A DNA stretch of 64,000 nt, taken from Sulfitobacter guttiformis (lineage in GTDB: Bacteria; Pseudomonadota; Alphaproteobacteria; Rhodobacterales; Rhodobacteraceae). The DNA lies in assembly GCF_003610455.1 (NCBI RefSeq), contig NZ_RAQK01000001.1, positions 744,001-808,000 of the forward strand. The letters run 5' to 3'. Of the stretch, positions 18,789 through 27,542 are shown piece by piece. Below the pieces are notes generated by a model. That model saw only the letters and a list, made by a program, of their open reading frames with translations, was not told where the DNA came from and ran no database searches. Both the position numbers and the translations under genes were made by a program. Each line of letters starts with the position of its first letter. The first letter of the stretch is position 1.

Positions 18789-19931
18789 TCACTTCGCAGA
18801 ATGTAGTATCTCCAGAAGTTCATGTTGTAAAAGAACGAAAGGATTTCCGCTCATGGATGATGTTTTAGACGCGGCTTCAGCAACTTTAGGATAGTCAGCC
18901 ACGGATAACCCTAGCCCTTCCAAGCCGCGAAGACCCATTTTCTGGGACCAGCTCCGCAGCGCAGTAATGCCCTCCCCTTTTTCGCCCTGTGCGAAATAGG
19001 CATCAATTTGATGCAAGACCCAATGTAAGCGACCAGCTACTTCCGTATGTTCCTCTGCTTTGCGTAGGTGCGATTCAAGGACAGCAGGAAGCAGTAAACC
19101 GCAGATTGCGCCATGGGGAGCATTGGTTTCCCCACCAATCACGCCTGCGAAACCATGTACGGCCCCAAGCCCTGCATTCGCTAAGGCCAAGCCACCACAT
19201 GTGCTGACCCAAGCCATTCTGTCCCACGCTTCGGGCGTGTCGTTTTCCACCACATCTCTCAGCGCGCTGAGGCCTGTTGAAATGGCTGCATGGCACAAGG
19301 CGTCAGTCATCGGATTGGCTTTGATCGACAGATACGGCTCAATCACCTGAGTGACCGCGTCGAGTCCAGCTGCAAGGGCCACCTGTTTCGGCGCACCCTG
19401 CATAAGTGAGGCGTCAACGATGGCAATGTTGGGCACCATCCGTGGGTCACGCAGACTGACTTTTATACCCCAATCAGGCACCAAGATGACCGCGTTTTTC
19501 GTGACTTCAGCGCCGGTCCCTGCCGTTGTTGGCAGGGCGATCATCGGCAAGGGTGGGTGATCTAAGGGGCGACCGTCCCCAACGACTTCCAGATAGCTCA
19601 TTGGGTCGCCTTTGCAACAGATCAACGCTGCCAGCGCTTTGGCAAAATCGAGAACGGAACCGCCGCCAAGCCCGATAACAATATCTGGAGAGACCCCATT
19701 CAACTGGCGCAGCGCGCGTTCGATATCGGGCAAGCTTGGCTCATTCGCACAACTGATTGTCTCAATCGTCAGACCCGCCGAGTGACACGCATCTATTAAC
19801 CACTGCGCGCGCGCTACACTTGCGCCATGCACCAGCAGAACAGAGGTGCCGAAGGTTGCGGCCAATGCTGCTGTCTTTTGGCTTTGACCTCGCCCAAAGT
19901 GGATCGCTTGCGGGCTGAAAAAGGAAAACAT
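18789..19931 (-). CDS. Iron-type alcohol dehydrogenase
   Basis: A 380-residue group III dehydrogenase. The NAD-binding GGGSVLDFAKAL is at 89-100 and PTTAGTGAEVT at 134-144. Metal ligands can be read as Asp191, His259 (AVHGFAG) and His273 (APHGAI). The usual fourth ligand His is Gln195 in DAVTQVIEPY, a variant I recall from some subfamilies. It is the last gene of the glycerol operon, just after glpK, suggesting a role with glycerol-derived alcohols or aldehydes. The substrate cannot be fixed from sequence. Confidence 0.85.
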   Translation of the reverse strand: MFSFFSPQAIHFGRGQSQKTAALAATFGTSVLLVHGASVARAQWLIDACHSAGLTIETISCANEPSLPDIERALRQLNGVSPDIVIGLGGGSVLDFAKALAALICCKGDPMSYLEVVGDGRPLDHPPLPMIALPTTAGTGAEVTKNAVILVPDWGIKVSLRDPRMVPNIAIVDASLMQGAPKQVALAAGLDAVTQVIEPYLSIKANPMTDALCHAAISTGLSALRDVVENDTPEAWDRMAWVSTCGGLALANAGLGAVHGFAGVIGGETNAPHGAICGLLLPAVLESHLRKAEEHTEVAGRLHWVLHQIDAYFAQGEKGEGITALRSWSQKMGLRGLEGLGLSVADYPKVAEAASKTSSMSGNPFVLLQHELLEILHSAK

Positions 19932-19934
19932 CGC

Positions 19935-21422
19935 TTAAACGCTCATAGTGGCACGGACGGCTCTGCCCCATGCCTCGTATTTTTCGACGCGCAGGTTGTC
20001 GTCCATTTCAGGTGTAAATTGTGTTTCACATGCCCATATCTTGGCAAAGGCTGCTTGGTCGGGGTAAACGCCCGCGTGCATTCCCGCCAGCCACGCGACC
20101 CCAAGGGCTGTGGTTTCTTGGCTCGATGGTCTGTCGACAGGCGCTGAAATAATGTCCGACAAAAACTGCATCGCCCAATCGTTGGCAGACATGCCGCCAT
20201 CGACTCGCAATGTGGCTTGCACGCCGGGTGCCTGCCAGTCTGTCGCCATCGCTTGCAGCAAATCCCGTGTCTGGTAGCCAATACACTCAAGCGCAGCTTT
20301 TGCCAGTTCAGCAGGGCCCGTTGCGCGGGTCAGGCCGAAGGCGGCTCCTCGACAATCAGGGTTCCAGTAAGGGGCACCCAGACCAACAAAAGCCGGAACG
20401 AGGATCACGTTTTGCTGGGAATCCGCTTGTTCGGCCAAGGCTTGCGTCTCAGACGCGTCCTGAATAATCTGCATCCCGTCCCGCAGCCATTGTACGACCG
20501 CGCCGGCAACAAAAATAGAGCCCTCAAGCGCATAGGTTGGTTTGCCATCGAGTTGATAGGCGATTGTGGTGAGTAAACGGTTCTTTGACATGACAGGCGT
20601 ATCGCCAGTGTTCATCAGCGCAAAGCAGCCCGTGCCATAGGTCGATTTTATCATACCGGGTTCAAAACAGGCCTGCCCAATGGTTGCGGCCTGCTGATCC
20701 CCCGCAACACCATTGATGGGAATTTCGCTACCAAACAAGTCCGACTGGGTGTTACCAAAATCGGCGGCGCAGTCTTTGACCTGTGGCAACATATGCATGG
20801 GAATATCAAGGAGTTCGCAGATCGTACTGCTCCACCGACCTTTGCGAATATCATAAAGCATTGTGCGGGCTGCGTTGGTGGCATCCGTAGCGTGGATCTT
20901 CCCACCGGTCAGTTTCCAAATGAGAAAGGCATCAACTGTGCCAAACAGCAACTCGCCGTTTTGAGCACGGGCCCGCGCGCCGTCTACATGGTCCAAAATC
21001 CATTTCAGCTTGGTGCTTGAGAAATAAGGATCGAGCAAAAGCCCCGTACGCTGCGTGATCATCTCCTCGTGACCGGCATCGCGCAGGGCTGCACAAGTGT
21101 CAGCCGTGCGGCGGTCCTGCCAGACAATCGCGTTATGCAGCATCTCGCCGGTTTTCTTGTCCCAGACGATGACGGTTTCGCGCTGATTGGTAATGCCGAT
21201 TGCGGCAATTTTCGAAGGCGATATAGCGGCAGACCGAATTGCTTCCCGACAGGTGGACAGCGTCGTATCCCACAAATCTTGGGGATTGTGCTCAACCCAG
21301 CCGGATTGTGGGAAATGCTGCGGGAATTCTTCCTGCGCACTGGCACATGCAGTCATCGTCGCGTCGAACAATATCGCTCGGGTTGAAGTCGTGCCTTGGT
21401 CAATTGCTAGGACATAAGTCAT
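19935..21422 (-). CDS. glpK: Glycerol kinase
   Basis: A 495-residue FGGY kinase that phosphorylates glycerol to sn-glycerol 3-phosphate. Visible are the N-terminal phosphate loop [13 protein letters not shown], the substrate segment [19 protein letters not shown], the central [26 protein letters not shown], and the C-terminal [15 protein letters not shown]. The length matches the family. It stands 118 bases downstream of the glycerol-binding protein gene, with two hairpins between, and 3 bases upstream of the alcohol dehydrogenase. It completes a glycerol uptake and activation operon with glpD. Confidence 0.96.
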   Translation of the reverse strand: MTYVLAIDQGTTSTRAILFDATMTACASAQEEFPQHFPQSGWVEHNPQDLWDTTLSTCREAIRSAAISPSKIAAIGITNQRETVIVWDKKTGEMLHNAIVWQDRRTADTCAALRDAGHEEMITQRTGLLLDPYFSSTKLKWILDHVDGARARAQNGELLFGTVDAFLIWKLTGGKIHATDATNAARTMLYDIRKGRWSSTICELLDIPMHMLPQVKDCAADFGNTQSDLFGSEIPINGVAGDQQAATIGQACFEPGMIKSTYGTGCFALMNTGDTPVMSKNRLLTTIAYQLDGKPTYALEGSIFVAGAVVQWLRDGMQIIQDASETQALAEQADSQQNVILVPAFVGLGAPYWNPDCRGAAFGLTRATGPAELAKAALECIGYQTRDLLQAMATDWQAPGVQATLRVDGGMSANDWAMQFLSDIISAPVDRPSSQETTALGVAWLAGMHAGVYPDQAAFAKIWACETQFTPEMDDNLRVEKYEAWGRAVRATMSV

Positions 21423-21451
21423 GATTGGTCGCCGGTTGTTTGAGGATAAAA

Positions 21452-21531
21452 CAGCGGCCCCTTATGGAGGGCCGCTGATCTTGGGTGTGGGCATTAAACC
21501 GTTTGTACCGGGGCTAACCATTTGGCCCCGG
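21452..21531 (-). terminator. Two hairpins between glpV and glpK
   Basis: Reading the minus strand, a 7-bp GC hairpin (21508-21531) is followed by a perfect 9-bp hairpin CAGCGGCCC / GGGCCGCTG (21452-21477), itself followed by TTTTAT. The second looks like an intrinsic terminator. As glpK continues in the same direction, it probably attenuates read-through and protects the abundant binding-protein mRNA 3' end. Confidence 0.65.
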
Positions 21532-21540
21532 AGCAAGGAT

Positions 21541-23262
21541 TTACTGCCAGGATTTGATCAGCTCGTCATAAGAGATCGTTACCGGTGCTTCGTCTTCATT
21601 GTCCAGTTTAGCTTTGGGCGAACCAGGCTGAGACAACCAGTACTCAGGATCTTTCTCTTCGTTCATGACTGGACCAAGGTCGCCCTGAACACCGGAACGC
21701 TCCAAACGGATCAGAACTTTTTCCTGATCTGCGCAAAGCGCGTCGAGTGCTTCCTGAGGTGTCTTGGCACCGGACATTGCGTCGCCGATGTTCTGCCACC
21801 ACAGCTGAGCCAGCTTTGGATAGTCAGGAACGTTGGTGCCGGTTGGCGACCATTGAACCCGTGCTGGTGAGCGGTAGAATTCGATCAAACCACCCAGTTT
21901 TGGCGCACGCTCGGTAAAGCTTTCGTGCTGGATCGTAGATTCACGAATGAATGTCAGACCAACATGGCTTTTCTTCACGTCGACAGTCTTGGAAGTCACG
22001 AACTGCGCATAGAGCCACGCAGCCTGAGCACGATCCACTGGCGTGGATTCCATCAGCGTCCATGAACCGGCATCTTGGTAGCCGATCTTGGTGCCTTCAG
22101 TCCAATATGCACCATGTGGCGAAGGTGCCATGCGCCATTTCGGCGTGCCATCTTCGTTCATCACGGGCAAATCAGGCTCTACAGACGCGGCGGTAAAGGC
22201 CGTGTACCAGAACATCTGCTGTGCAACGTTACCCTGCGCAGGAATTGGGCCTGCCTCAGAGAAGGTCATACCAGCAGCAGCCGGAGGAGAGTATTTTTCC
22301 AACCATTCGATCGCTTTGGTTACAGCATAGACTGCTGCTGGACCGTTTGTGGCACCGCCACGCGCGACACAAGAGCCAACGGGTTGCGATTTTTCGTTGA
22401 CGCGGATGCCCCATTCGTCAACTGGCAGGCCGTTCGGCTCACCAACGTCGCCAGCTCCAGCCATGGAAAGCCACGCATCAGTATAGCGCCAACCCAAAGA
22501 TGGGTCTTTCTTGCCGTAGTCCATGTTGCCAAAGACTTCGCCCTCTACACCAAGGCGTGAAAGGTCACGACCGGTAAAGAATTCAGCGATGTCCTCATAC
22601 GCAGACCAGTTGACCGGAACGCCCAGATCGTAGCCATATTTGGCTTTGAAGTCCGCTTTGTTCTGTTCGTCGTTGAACCAATCGTACCGAAACCAGTAAA
22701 GGTTCGCGAACTGTTGGTCTGGCAATTGATAGACCTTGCCATCCGGACCCGTGGTAAATGACAGACCGATGAAGTCGGCCAAATCAAGGTTCGGGTTGGT
22801 CACCGCAGCGCCTTCACCAGCCATCCAGTCGGTCAGGTTCCGCGCCTGCTTGTAGCGCCAGTGCGTGCCGATCAGATCAGAGTCATTGATATAGGCGTCA
22901 TAGATGTTTTCGCCCGACTGCATTTGGGTTTGCAACTTTTCAACAACGTCGCCTTCACCAATCAGGTCATGTGTAACCTTGATGCCGGTTATGGCCTCGA
23001 AGGCAGGTGCCAGAACGGTGGACTCGTATGTGTGAGTACCGATCGTCTCGGACACGACGTTGATCGACATACCAGCGTAAGGGGCTGCAGCGTCGACAAA
23101 AAACTGCAGTTCAGCTTCTTGATCAGCACGAGACAGCGTCGAAAGTTCCCCGATTTCGCTATCAAGGAATGCCTTGGCGGCATCCATATCAGCGAAGGCA
23201 GGTGCGGCAAGCATGCAAGCAGCAAGGCCTATCGCAGTGGTTCCTTTAAGTCGCAAGTTCAT
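21541..23262 (-). CDS. glpV: Glycerol ABC transporter periplasmic binding protein
   Basis: A 573-residue extracellular solute-binding protein with a Sec signal peptide (residues 1-24, ending PAFA). Its large size is typical of the GlpV-type family used with GlpSTPQ in rhizobia and roseobacters. Segments such as YDAYINDSDLIGTHWRYKQARNLTDWM and the conserved aromatic ligand region fit that family. It sits between glpU and glpK in the minus-strand operon. The substrate assignment to glycerol rests on operon context (glpD, glpK, glpR) and homology of the permeases. Confidence 0.9.
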   Translation of the reverse strand: MNLRLKGTTAIGLAACMLAAPAFADMDAAKAFLDSEIGELSTLSRADQEAELQFFVDAAAPYAGMSINVVSETIGTHTYESTVLAPAFEAITGIKVTHDLIGEGDVVEKLQTQMQSGENIYDAYINDSDLIGTHWRYKQARNLTDWMAGEGAAVTNPNLDLADFIGLSFTTGPDGKVYQLPDQQFANLYWFRYDWFNDEQNKADFKAKYGYDLGVPVNWSAYEDIAEFFTGRDLSRLGVEGEVFGNMDYGKKDPSLGWRYTDAWLSMAGAGDVGEPNGLPVDEWGIRVNEKSQPVGSCVARGGATNGPAAVYAVTKAIEWLEKYSPPAAAGMTFSEAGPIPAQGNVAQQMFWYTAFTAASVEPDLPVMNEDGTPKWRMAPSPHGAYWTEGTKIGYQDAGSWTLMESTPVDRAQAAWLYAQFVTSKTVDVKKSHVGLTFIRESTIQHESFTERAPKLGGLIEFYRSPARVQWSPTGTNVPDYPKLAQLWWQNIGDAMSGAKTPQEALDALCADQEKVLIRLERSGVQGDLGPVMNEEKDPEYWLSQPGSPKAKLDNEDEAPVTISYDELIKSWQ

Positions 23263-23330
23263 TATTGTTCCTCCCTAGATTTGAACATTGAAGGTGGTCC
23301 GGTTCTTGCTTGCCGGGTCACCCAATTCGA

Positions 23331-23603
23331 TTAGACCCAGCGGAAGACCGCCAAGGCATAAAAGAAGCAGACGATCAGCGCACCCCATTGCGGCGCACTG
23401 AGTAGTCCAAGCCAAGCCAAATTAATAAAGGCCGAGCCCAGCAACGTGATGAACAATCTGTCACCACGGGTCGTTTCGATCCGAAGAATGCCGTTGCGCG
23501 GGACCTCCGGATATTTGATCGCAAGCACTGTAAAAGTGACCAGCGTTATTGCGATGATGCCGAAGAAAGCGGCGGTCGGCCAAGTCCATGCCATCCAGTC
23601 CAT
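23331..23603 (-). CDS. glpU: Small DUF2160-type membrane protein of the glycerol transporter
   Basis: A 90-residue protein with three hydrophobic segments (8-29, 49-68, 70-87). It lies between glpQ and glpV, the place of glpU in the rhizobial glpRDSTPQUV locus. Its function is unproven; it is an accessory membrane subunit by association. The ATG is preceded by GAGGAGA. Confidence 0.8.
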   Translation of the reverse strand: MDWMAWTWPTAAFFGIIAITLVTFTVLAIKYPEVPRNGILRIETTRGDRLFITLLGSAFINLAWLGLLSAPQWGALIVCFFYALAVFRWV

Positions 23604-23619
23604 ATTTGTTTCTCCTCTC

Positions 23620-24468
23620 TTAGACGCGTCCTAGGGCAAAGCCCTTGGCGATGTAGTTACGGACAAAATAGATCACCAAAGCCCCCGGAAGGATTGTGAG
23701 AACCCCCGCTGCTGCCAACACCCCCCAGTCGATGCCAGCGGCACCCACTGTCCGGGTCATTGTGGCGGCTATCGGTTTTGCGTTTACCGATGTGAGCGTA
23801 CGGCTGAGCAGCAATTCAACCCAGCTGAACATGAACAGAAAGAATGCAGTGACACCGATGCCAGAGGCTACCAGCGGTGTGAAAATGCGGATGAAGAAGC
23901 GCGGGAAGGAATAGCCGTCGATATAGGCTGTCTCGTCGATTTCCTTGGGCACGCCACGCATGAAACCCTCAAGGATCCAGACTGCCAACGGCACGTTGAA
24001 CAGGCAATGCGCCAAGGCGACAGCGATATGCGTGTCGAACAATCCTACCGAGCTGTAGAGCTGGAAAAAAGGCAGCGCGAAAACCGCAGGCGGTGCCATC
24101 CGATTGGTCAATAGCCAGAAGAATAGGTGCTTGTCGCCCATGAAAGTATAGCGGCTGAAGGCATAGGCCGCCGGCAGTGCGACCAGCAATGAGATGACCA
24201 TGTTCATGACCACATAGGTCATCGAATTGAGATAGCCGGTGTACCATGACGCGTCCGTTAGGATTGTCAGGTAGTTGTCAAACGTCAGATCACGGGGCCA
24301 CAAGGTAAAGCTGTTGAGAATCTCGGAATTGGTCTTGAGGCTCATCATCACCAGCCAGTAGATTGGCAACAGCAAGAACAGCAGGTAGAGGCCCATAACA
24401 ATGGCATTGCCCCTGATCGTGGGCAGGCCAAAACTGCGTTTGGCCGGGGTGATTGTGAAGTCAGACAT
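23620..24468 (-). CDS. glpQ: Glycerol ABC transporter permease (MalG-like)
   Basis: A 282-residue inner-membrane permease with six predicted helices. The EAA-type cytoplasmic loop that contacts the ATPases is in VPKEIDETAYIDGYSFPRFF. Segments such as YAFSRYTFMGDKHLFFWLL and AHCLFNVPLAVWILEGF are family-typical. Its start overlaps the last base of the glpP stop, implying coupled synthesis of the two permeases. A diverged paralogue is at 31082-31891. Confidence 0.92.
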   Translation of the reverse strand: MSDFTITPAKRSFGLPTIRGNAIVMGLYLLFLLLPIYWLVMMSLKTNSEILNSFTLWPRDLTFDNYLTILTDASWYTGYLNSMTYVVMNMVISLLVALPAAYAFSRYTFMGDKHLFFWLLTNRMAPPAVFALPFFQLYSSVGLFDTHIAVALAHCLFNVPLAVWILEGFMRGVPKEIDETAYIDGYSFPRFFIRIFTPLVASGIGVTAFFLFMFSWVELLLSRTLTSVNAKPIAATMTRTVGAAGIDWGVLAAAGVLTILPGALVIYFVRNYIAKGFALGRV

Positions 24469-25340
24469 CAGTGGCCATCCCTTTTATCGAGGTTCGTCAT
24501 CACCGTGTAGAACACGTAAGACACCAGCAGGATCACAAGATAATACATGATCGAGAACGCCGCCGCCGGACCAAGGTCAAACTGCCCGAGTGCCATCTTG
24601 ACCAGATCAATCGACAGGAAGGTCGTTGAGTTACCCGGTCCTCCACCCGTCACCACAAAGGGTTCTGTGTAGATCATGAAGCTGTCCATAAAGCGCAGCA
24701 GGATAGCGATCATCAGCACGCCCATGATCTTGGGCAGCTCGATAAAGCGGAACACTTTCCAGCGACTGGCCTGATCGATCTTGGCTGCTTGGTAATAGGC
24801 GTCCGGAATGGATTGCAGACCGGCATAGGCTAAAAGGGCGACCAACGACGTCCAGTGCCAAACGTCCATGACAATAACCGTGATCCAAGCAGCGTAGAAG
24901 TCTTGGGTGTAGTTATAATCGATCCCCAAGGCGGCCAGCGTATACCCAAGAAGGCCAATATCAACGCGGCCGAAAATCTGCCAAATTGTGCCAACCACAT
25001 TCCATGGAATGAGCAATGGTAGCGACATCAGGACCAGACAAAGCGAGGCCCAAAAGCCCTTCTTTGGCATGTTCAACGCGACGAAAATGCCGAGCGGGAT
25101 TTCTATGGCGAGAATGATTGCAGAAAAAGTAATTTGGCGGCCCAGAGCATTCCACATGCGCTCGGATTCCAGCATCTCCTTGAACCATTCAAGGCCTGCC
25201 CAAAAGAATTGGTTTTTCCCAAAGGTGTCCTGCACCGAGTAGTTGACCACGGTCATCAGTGGGATCACCGCAGAAAATGCCACCAGCAGGAGTACCGGCA
25301 GAATGAGGAACCAAGCTTTTTGATTAACTGTTTTGTTCAT
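24468..25340 (-). CDS. glpP: Glycerol ABC transporter permease (MalF-like)
   Basis: A 290-residue permease partner of GlpQ. The start at MNKTVNQKAW is chosen because it follows the glpT stop by one base with an AAGGTGG site upstream; an extension of 24 residues is not family-like. The EAA loop is SIPDAYYQAAKIDQASRWKV. The stretches VIVMDVWHWTSL and RFMDSFMIYTEPF are nearly identical in the orphan paralogue at 30219-31085. Confidence 0.92.
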   Translation of the reverse strand: MNKTVNQKAWFLILPVLLLVAFSAVIPLMTVVNYSVQDTFGKNQFFWAGLEWFKEMLESERMWNALGRQITFSAIILAIEIPLGIFVALNMPKKGFWASLCLVLMSLPLLIPWNVVGTIWQIFGRVDIGLLGYTLAALGIDYNYTQDFYAAWITVIVMDVWHWTSLVALLAYAGLQSIPDAYYQAAKIDQASRWKVFRFIELPKIMGVLMIAILLRFMDSFMIYTEPFVVTGGGPGNSTTFLSIDLVKMALGQFDLGPAAAFSIMYYLVILLVSYVFYTVMTNLDKRDGH

Positions 25341-25341
25341 G

Positions 25342-26421
25342 TCAGGCCACCTTCGGCGCGACGCGCCAGCTATCGGAATAGACGTTGATACCTGCCGGAT
25401 CAAAGACCACACGGTTCATGTCGGGCGAAATTTCAGCACCTTCGGCAGCAAGGATGTTGATCTCGGTGCCGTGGAAGTCGGCGCGCACGATTTTATGGCG
25501 GCCCACGTCTTCGACTCGCTTGATCGTCACAGGCAGACCTTCGTCGCCCCCACTCAGTGATGTGAACTCAGGCCGCACTCCCAATTCTACTTTGCCAGAC
25601 AGCGCACCAAAGCTTTTGCCCAGCGAAATCTGCGTGCCCTCAAGTACAGCCTTCTCACCGTCCACTTGCGCTGTAAGCACGTTCATACCCGGCGAGCCGA
25701 TGAAGTAGCCGACGAATGTGTGCTCTGGTTGTTCAAAAAGCTGTTGCGGTGTCCCCATCTGGACAACGCGGCCATCAAACATCACCACGACCTTGTCCGC
25801 AAAAGTCAGCGCTTCGGTCTGGTCGTGGGTCACGTAGATCATCGTGTGCCCAAACTCATGGTGCAGGGACTTCAATTGCGTGCGCAATTCCCATTTCATA
25901 TGGGGGTCGATCACCGTCAGCGGCTCGTCAAACAACAACGCATTGACGTCTTCGCGCACCATGCCACGGCCCAGCGAAATCTTTTGTTTGGCATCCGCCG
26001 TCAGGCCACGCGCCTTATGGTCAAGCGTCGCTTCCATCCCAATCATCGCTGCGATCTGCTGGACGCGATCTTTGATATAAGTCGAATCGGCACCCCGATT
26101 GCGCAGCGGAAAGGCCAGATTGTCGCGCACCGTCATTGTGTCATAGACCACGGGGAACTGGAAAACCTGCGCGATGTTCCGCTCTGTCGTTGGGGACATC
26201 GTCACGTCACGGTCATTGAACAGGATGCGCCCCTGAGAAGGGTGCAGCAGGCCTGAAATAATATTGAGCAATGTGGATTTACCACAACCAGAGGCACCTA
26301 GCAGCGCATATGCTTCGCCATCGACCCAGTCGTGGTTAAGTTGTTTAAGCGCAAAGTCATCTTCGCTCGTTGGATTTGGCAAATAGGAATGTGCCAGATT
26401 TTCGAGAGTGATTTTTGCCAT
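25342..26421 (-). CDS. glpT: Glycerol ABC transporter ATPase
   Basis: A 359-residue ATPase. Walker A is canonical (GASGCGKSTL), Walker B is NALLFDEPLTVIDP, and the switch His is in IYVTHDQTEAL. The ABC signature position reads LTADAKQKISLGRG and is degenerate. With GlpS it should form a heterodimer in which one composite ATP site is impaired. A regulatory/OB-like C-terminal domain follows from about residue 240. It lies 12 bases downstream of glpS. Confidence 0.9.
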   Translation of the reverse strand: MAKITLENLAHSYLPNPTSEDDFALKQLNHDWVDGEAYALLGASGCGKSTLLNIISGLLHPSQGRILFNDRDVTMSPTTERNIAQVFQFPVVYDTMTVRDNLAFPLRNRGADSTYIKDRVQQIAAMIGMEATLDHKARGLTADAKQKISLGRGMVREDVNALLFDEPLTVIDPHMKWELRTQLKSLHHEFGHTMIYVTHDQTEALTFADKVVVMFDGRVVQMGTPQQLFEQPEHTFVGYFIGSPGMNVLTAQVDGEKAVLEGTQISLGKSFGALSGKVELGVRPEFTSLSGGDEGLPVTIKRVEDVGRHKIVRADFHGTEINILAAEGAEISPDMNRVVFDPAGINVYSDSWRVAPKVA

Positions 26422-26433
26422 TGTTGTTATCCC

Positions 26434-27522
26434 TCAGGCTGCAACCGCATAGGGGGCAGGTGCCACCGATGTGCCGTCTTGCGCAAAGATGTAGACGTGT
26501 TTTGGATCGAGGTAGACATTCAGAGATGCGCCGATTTCCAAGGCTTTTACGCCGTGCACAAGGCCAACCCAGTTTTCGCCGTGGTGGTCCAGATGGATGA
26601 ATGTCTCAGACCCGGTGATCTCGGTCACGTTCAACTTTCCCGTGAATTCGAGCGCACCCGGAGCCTGTTGTTCCAACTCAAGATGGTTGGGACGAAATCC
26701 TGCGATGTAGCTGCCATCTTTCAACTCTTCGAAAGCGCCGGATGCCGGTGCAGATTGTTCGTCGCCGAACAGCAAGCGGTCACCGGATTTTTGGATATCT
26801 AAAAAGTTCATTGGCGGATCGGAAAACACCCGCGCTGTTATGGCGTTGACAGGCTGGCGGTAAACCGTCGGCGTCTTGCCAAATTGGGTAATTTTGCCTT
26901 CCCACATCGCCGCAGTATAACCGCCCAGCAGCAGCGCCTCTTCTGGCTCGGTCGTGGCATATACAAAGATCGACCCCGCTTCTTCGAAAATCTTTGGGAT
27001 CTCGGCGCGCAATTCTTCGCGCAGTTTATAGTCAAGGTTGGCGAGGGGTTCGTCCAACAACACGAGGCCCGCATCTTTGACCAGCGCACGGGCAAGCGCA
27101 CAACGCTGCTGTTGCCCGCCCGACAGTTCAAGCGGCTTGCGATCTAAGAAGCGCGATAATTTCATTAGGTCAGCCGCCTTCTTCACGGCTTCATCAATTT
27201 GGCTTTTGGATTGGCCCAACAGCCGCATCGGGCTGGCGATATTCTCGTACACGGTCATTGACGGGTAGTTGATGAACTGCTGATACACCATCGCAACGCC
27301 TCGGTCCTGCACCCGCATCCCCGTCACATCCTTGCCACCCCAGATGACCCTGCCTGTTGTGGGCACATCAAGCCCCGCCATGACGCGCATCAAGGATGTC
27401 TTTCCCGACAATGTTGGGCCAAGCAAAACATTCATCGTCCCTGATGACAGCTCCAGATCTGTTGGGTAGATGTGTGTTTGGCCATTGATGACCGTAGACA
27501 CACCCTCAAGAACAAGTGACAT
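26434..27522 (-). CDS. glpS: Glycerol ABC transporter ATPase
   Basis: A 362-residue ATPase partner of GlpT. Walker A is unusual but P-loop-like (GPTLSGKTSL), the signature is canonical (ELSGGQQQRCALARAL), and Walker B is GLVLLDEPLANLD. The switch position reads YATTEPEEALLL, so the usual switch His is replaced. The start at MSLVLEGV is chosen because GGGAGAG precedes it; the upstream extension is not conserved in character. It is 20 bases downstream of glpD. Confidence 0.9.
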   Translation of the reverse strand: MSLVLEGVSTVINGQTHIYPTDLELSSGTMNVLLGPTLSGKTSLMRVMAGLDVPTTGRVIWGGKDVTGMRVQDRGVAMVYQQFINYPSMTVYENIASPMRLLGQSKSQIDEAVKKAADLMKLSRFLDRKPLELSGGQQQRCALARALVKDAGLVLLDEPLANLDYKLREELRAEIPKIFEEAGSIFVYATTEPEEALLLGGYTAAMWEGKITQFGKTPTVYRQPVNAITARVFSDPPMNFLDIQKSGDRLLFGDEQSAPASGAFEELKDGSYIAGFRPNHLELEQQAPGALEFTGKLNVTEITGSETFIHLDHHGENWVGLVHGVKALEIGASLNVYLDPKHVYIFAQDGTSVAPAPYAVAA

Positions 27523-27542
27523 TTCTCTCTCCCTTTCGCATT

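Noticed and set aside
18575..18823. 82-codon minus-strand frame overlapping the end of the alcohol dehydrogenase
   Set aside because: No motif or ribosome site; overlaps the conserved C-terminus of the real gene.
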